A DNA stretch of 43,317 nucleotides from an uncultured beta proteobacterium (GTDB lineage: Bacteria > Pseudomonadota > Gammaproteobacteria > Burkholderiales > Burkholderiaceae_C), in assembly GCA_903861575.1 (NCBI GenBank), contig CAIOUR010000183.1, positions 1 through 43,317 of the forward strand, given 5' to 3'. Position numbers and translations under genes: made by a program. Below the pieces are notes generated by a model. The model worked only from the letters and a program-made list of their open reading frames with translations, did no database searches and had not been told where the DNA came from. Positions 40,419 through 43,317 of the stretch are shown in pieces (the stretch's first letter is position 1; each line of letters begins with the position of its first letter).

Positions 40419-40802
40419 ATGCACACAGCCTCTCAACACCTGGACGCACTGGAATGGGAAAGCTGGCCCTCCGATCAAATAACCTCTCGCGGAAAGGCGC
40501 AGTGGAAGGAGCTACTGGGCAGTGGTTCAGGATGTCAGAACGACATGACCATGGGTGTGGTTCGCCTCAAACAGGGCGAGTCGTTAGAACCGCATCGCCA
40601 TGCACAACCGGAGACCTATTTCACCCTATCGGGGCGCGGGACGGTAACGATTGACGGAGTGCAACATCACGTCGACCCAGGTCGGATGTTGTTTATTCCA
40701 GGCAATGCCCAACACCAAATCAACAACGCAAACGCAGAAGATTTGCTCATTCTTTACGCGTTTGCGATCAGCGATTTCAGCAAGATTCAGTACCACTTCT
40801 GA
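40419..40802 (+). CDS. Cupin-domain protein
   Basis: A 127-residue single-domain cupin (ATG 40419; a TTG at 40416 is less likely). AAGG lies ten bases upstream. Motif 1 reads EPHRHAQPETYFTLSGRGTVTIDG, with two His, one Glu and the later Gly. Motif 2 reads FIPGNAQHQINN with the last metal His. The metal site is therefore complete, so it may be an enzyme or a metabolite sensor; the substrate is unknown. It converges with the flavoprotein gene (17 bases between stops). Confidence 0.88.
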   Translation: MHTASQHLDALEWESWPSDQITSRGKAQWKELLGSGSGCQNDMTMGVVRLKQGESLEPHRHAQPETYFTLSGRGTVTIDGVQHHVDPGRMLFIPGNAQHQINNANAEDLLILYAFAISDFSKIQYHF

Positions 40803-40819
40803 TCACATCTGCCGACAGT

Positions 40820-43317
40820 TTAAGACCGCGGCTTGGTATTTTCTGGGTCGTACAAAGCGCCGTAACCCACGGCCTCTACCTTGACCGGATAGACATCGTC
40901 AAAGTACTGGATCTGCAGCTCGCGCCCGACTTGGCAGTACGCATACGGCAGGTAAGCCAGCGCAATGTTCTTGCCGATGGTAGGGCCAAACGCAATACTG
41001 GTGGTGTAGGACCGGCGACCTTCTGAATCGATCAGGGTTTGGCCAGTCGCGGGGTCCATCACCGGCAGGTTACCCAGCGGGTAGCGGGCCACTCCGGTGC
41101 TGTCAATGTTGTGCGTCATGGTCAGTGTGCACAGGTAAGCTGGTTGATGTTCGCGTTCGCGGAACTTCAGATGCGCGGCTTTTCCGTGGAAATCGGCGGC
41201 CTTAACCTTGGGACGCGCTAAATCGCATTCCATCAGGTTGTATTCCGTCAACAAGTCAGCGTTTTGCAAACGCAGGCTCTTCTCCATGCGGCGGCTGTTG
41301 GCGTAGGTTTCCACACCCACGGGCGTCACGCCCAGCGCAAACAAGGCGTCCCACAAGGCCAGGCCGTCCTCGTATTTGAAATGCAACTCCCAGCCCTGCT
41401 CGCCCACATAGGAAATGCGGAAGGCCAGCACCGGCACGCCCGCAATCTTCAGGTTGCGGAACGCGGCGAACGGAAAGTTTTCATGCGTCCAGGCATCCGG
41501 CTCGTCGGCGATTTTTTGGATGGTGGCGCGGGCATTCGGCCCCCACACGCCCAGGCATCCAAAAGCCGTCGTGGTGTCGGTAACCTTGACGTTCGCACCC
41601 CGGTCCTGCGCCATGCGCTCAATCCACACCAGGTCGCGGTGCCCGGCATCGGCACCATCAATCACACGATAGTGGTCTTGGGCTAAACGCAGCACCGTCA
41701 GGTCGGCACGCACGCCGCCTTTACCGTCCAAAAAGTGGGTGTACACGCCCTTGCCTACAGGCGTGTCACCGCCCACTTTGGCCACACAGATGTATTCCAG
41801 CAGGTCGGCAGCATCGGGGCCTTCCACATCGATTTCGGCGAAGTGGGAGATGTTGATCATCCCCACATCCTCGGCCATCTTGAGGTGCTCGGCGTTGGAT
41901 ACACGCCAGAAGTGGCGGTTGTCCCACTCATTGGCGCGGACCGGCACTTTGTCACCGTACACGGCCAGCAAATGCTCGTTACTGGCGTAGCCGTGCGCAC
42001 GTTCCCAGCCCGAGAGCTCCATAAAGTAAGCGCCCAGCGCTTTTTCACGCTCGTAAAACGGGCTCTTGAAGATGCCACGCCCGGCGCTGTAGGGCTCGCG
42101 GTTGTGCACCGGCGGGTTGTAGATCTTGAACGCGCCCTCGTAACAGCGATCGTGAATGTATTGCTCATCCTGCTGGTACGGATAAATACGGGCTACGTCG
42201 ATGCGGGCGTGGTCGATGTGGGTGTAGCCATCGGTCATCCAGTCCGCCACAATTTTGCCCACACCCGGGCCGTCTTTGACCCATACCGCTTCGGCGTACC
42301 ACAGGCCGCGCACTTTAGACGATTCGCCGATCGACGGGTTGCCGTCGGTCGTCACCTGCAACAAGCCATTGAAGGAGTATTTGTCGTCATAGCCCAGCTC
42401 GGCCAGGATGGGCGTGAGTTCAATCGCGCGCTCCAGCGGTGCCATGATTTGGTCCAGCTCCAAATCGCGCTGCGAAGGCGACAGGCGGGCCTGCTCTTTT
42501 TCCAGCAAGTCGCGCGGGTGGCACATGCGCGGGTTTTTCTCTTCGTAGTAGCCCCATTCGATCTGGCCACCCTCGGGGGTTTTGGGGTCACCCGTGTCGC
42601 GCAGGTAGGCAGAGTTGCCTTGGTCGCGCAATAGCGGATAACCGATGTCTTTGCCCGTGCCCGCAAATTCCAGATAGGGTTTGAAGAAGGTCAGCGGATG
42701 GTCCACCGGCATGATGGGCAGATCCTCGCCAGCCATGTTGGCAATCAGGCGCCCCCACAGTCCGGCGCAGACCACGACGTATTCGGCGGCAATAAAGCCC
42801 TTGGTGGTTTGCACGCCCCGGATACGACCTTTCTCTATGCGCAAACCGGTGCAGGCTGTGTTGGCAAACGACTGCAGCTTCCCCGAGGCCACCGCCGCAT
42901 CCACCAGTTCGCCCGCCACCATTTGGGAGCGGGGCTTGACCAGGCCCGCGTCCGGGTCCCACAGCGCGCCCTGGATCATGCTCTCCTCCAGCAGCGGCAT
43001 TTTGGCTTTTGCCTCGGCGGCGCTGATGAGCTCTACGCGGTTGCCAAAAGCCTTGCCCGAGGCCACGCGGCGCTTGAGCTCCTGCATGCGCTCGTCGTCG
43101 CCGACCCGCGCGACCTCAATACCGCCAATGCGGTCATAACGGCCCATCTTCTCGTAGAAGTCGATGCTGTACTTGGTGGTGAAGATCGTCATCTGATCGT
43201 GCATCGTGTTGAAGCAAAAATCAGACGCGTGCGCGGTAGAGCCCACATCGGTCGGGATCGCGGACTTGTCGATACCGACGATGTTGTCCCAGCCCCGCTC
43301 AATCAGGTGGTGCGCCA
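40820..43317 (-). CDS. Sarcosine/dimethylglycine dehydrogenase-like flavoprotein with GcvT domains (5' end outside window)
   Basis: The open frame continues past the right edge (AHHLIERGWDNIVGIDKSAIP before GTG 43246), so that GTG is not the start and the FAD-binding GxGxxG is off the window. At least 832 codons are seen. The DAO domain comes first. The His in DVGSTAHASDF (codon 43229-43231) aligns with the His that covalently holds FAD in mammalian sarcosine and dimethylglycine dehydrogenases. From about 430 residues in, the GcvT folate-binding domains begin, with MINISHFAEIDVEGPDAADLLEYI, DGKGGVRADLTVLRL, FRISYVGEQGWELHF and RMEKSLRLQNADL. Such enzymes demethylate sarcosine or dimethylglycine and pass the one-carbon unit to THF. 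Creatinase upstream makes sarcosine the likely substrate. Confidence 0.88.
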   Translation of the reverse strand, partial: AHHLIERGWDNIVGIDKSAIPTDVGSTAHASDFCFNTMHDQMTIFTTKYSIDFYEKMGRYDRIGGIEVARVGDDERMQELKRRVASGKAFGNRVELISAAEAKAKMPLLEESMIQGALWDPDAGLVKPRSQMVAGELVDAAVASGKLQSFANTACTGLRIEKGRIRGVQTTKGFIAAEYVVVCAGLWGRLIANMAGEDLPIMPVDHPLTFFKPYLEFAGTGKDIGYPLLRDQGNSAYLRDTGDPKTPEGGQIEWGYYEEKNPRMCHPRDLLEKEQARLSPSQRDLELDQIMAPLERAIELTPILAELGYDDKYSFNGLLQVTTDGNPSIGESSKVRGLWYAEAVWVKDGPGVGKIVADWMTDGYTHIDHARIDVARIYPYQQDEQYIHDRCYEGAFKIYNPPVHNREPYSAGRGIFKSPFYEREKALGAYFMELSGWERAHGYASNEHLLAVYGDKVPVRANEWDNRHFWRVSNAEHLKMAEDVGMINISHFAEIDVEGPDAADLLEYICVAKVGGDTPVGKGVYTHFLDGKGGVRADLTVLRLAQDHYRVIDGADAGHRDLVWIERMAQDRGANVKVTDTTTAFGCLGVWGPNARATIQKIADEPDAWTHENFPFAAFRNLKIAGVPVLAFRISYVGEQGWELHFKYEDGLALWDALFALGVTPVGVETYANSRRMEKSLRLQNADLLTEYNLMECDLARPKVKAADFHGKAAHLKFREREHQPAYLCTLTMTHNIDSTGVARYPLGNLPVMDPATGQTLIDSEGRRSYTTSIAFGPTIGKNIALAYLPYAYCQVGRELQIQYFDDVYPVKVEAVGYGALYDPENTKPRS

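Overview
The window looks like a chromosomal segment of a betaproteobacterium of the Burkholderiales, most likely Comamonadaceae (Rhodoferax/Curvibacter-like). The basis is the high-GC coding style, a Comamonas-type general porin, the CoQ7 type of ubiquinone hydroxylase, a DUF6279 lipoprotein, the overall gene order and a CTGT-N8-ACAG LexA box. No mobile element, CRISPR array, prophage or rRNA was seen. The only RNA gene recognised is tRNA-Pro(CGG). Both window edges cut genes: a TPR/glycosyltransferase-like protein on the left and a sarcosine/dimethylglycine dehydrogenase-like flavoprotein on the right.

Layout: 1-4.1 kb holds a TPR protein, a glycosyltransferase, a perfect bidirectional terminator, a porin and coq7. 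4.1-9.9 kb holds housekeeping genes: a GST, the soluble lytic transglycosylase, 5-formyl-THF cyclo-ligase, a DUF6279 lipoprotein and glmU. 9.9-13.1 kb holds a Phd/PIN toxin-antitoxin pair with a perfect palindromic operator over its start codon, an Lrp/AsnC regulator, a very AT-rich intergenic region and glmS. GlmS and GlmU both serve UDP-GlcNAc synthesis. 13.1-18.8 kb holds a small membrane-anchored protein, an acyl-CoA synthetase, an MFS transporter, prfC and a YdcF-like protein. 18.8-20.8 kb holds a coupled pair: a membrane-anchored alpha-carbonic anhydrase with a coiled coil and a His-rich linker, and an unknown membrane-anchored protein.

20.9-30.0 kb is a flagellar block on the minus strand: sigma-54 activator, fliE, fliF, fliG, fliH, fliI, fliJ, then an unrecognised Rossmann-like gene fused to the fliJ stop by a TGATG overlap. 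The activator gene has a near-consensus sigma-54 promoter of its own (TGGCAC...TGCT), a palindrome about 70 bp upstream of the predicted start of transcription, and a small Cys4 protein gene before it.

30.1-36.7 kb is a plus-strand catabolic cluster: a GlxA/GbdR-type AraC regulator, creatinase with all catalytic residues, and a complete PotABCD-type ABC importer. Together they predict regulated creatine uptake and hydrolysis to sarcosine and urea. At the right edge a DAO plus GcvT flavoprotein could oxidise the sarcosine with transfer of the one-carbon unit to tetrahydrofolate. Between them lie tRNA-Pro, an SbtA-type bicarbonate transporter, VOC, MAPEG and cupin proteins, a membrane protein fused to a rusticyanin-like cupredoxin, and an orphan LexA box followed only by very short ORFs.

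Most promising for follow-up: the creatine uptake/catabolism cluster with an unassigned Pot-type importer, the orphan LexA box with possible SOS micro-ORFs, the sigma-54 control region of the flagellar activator, and the unknown gene coupled to fliJ.
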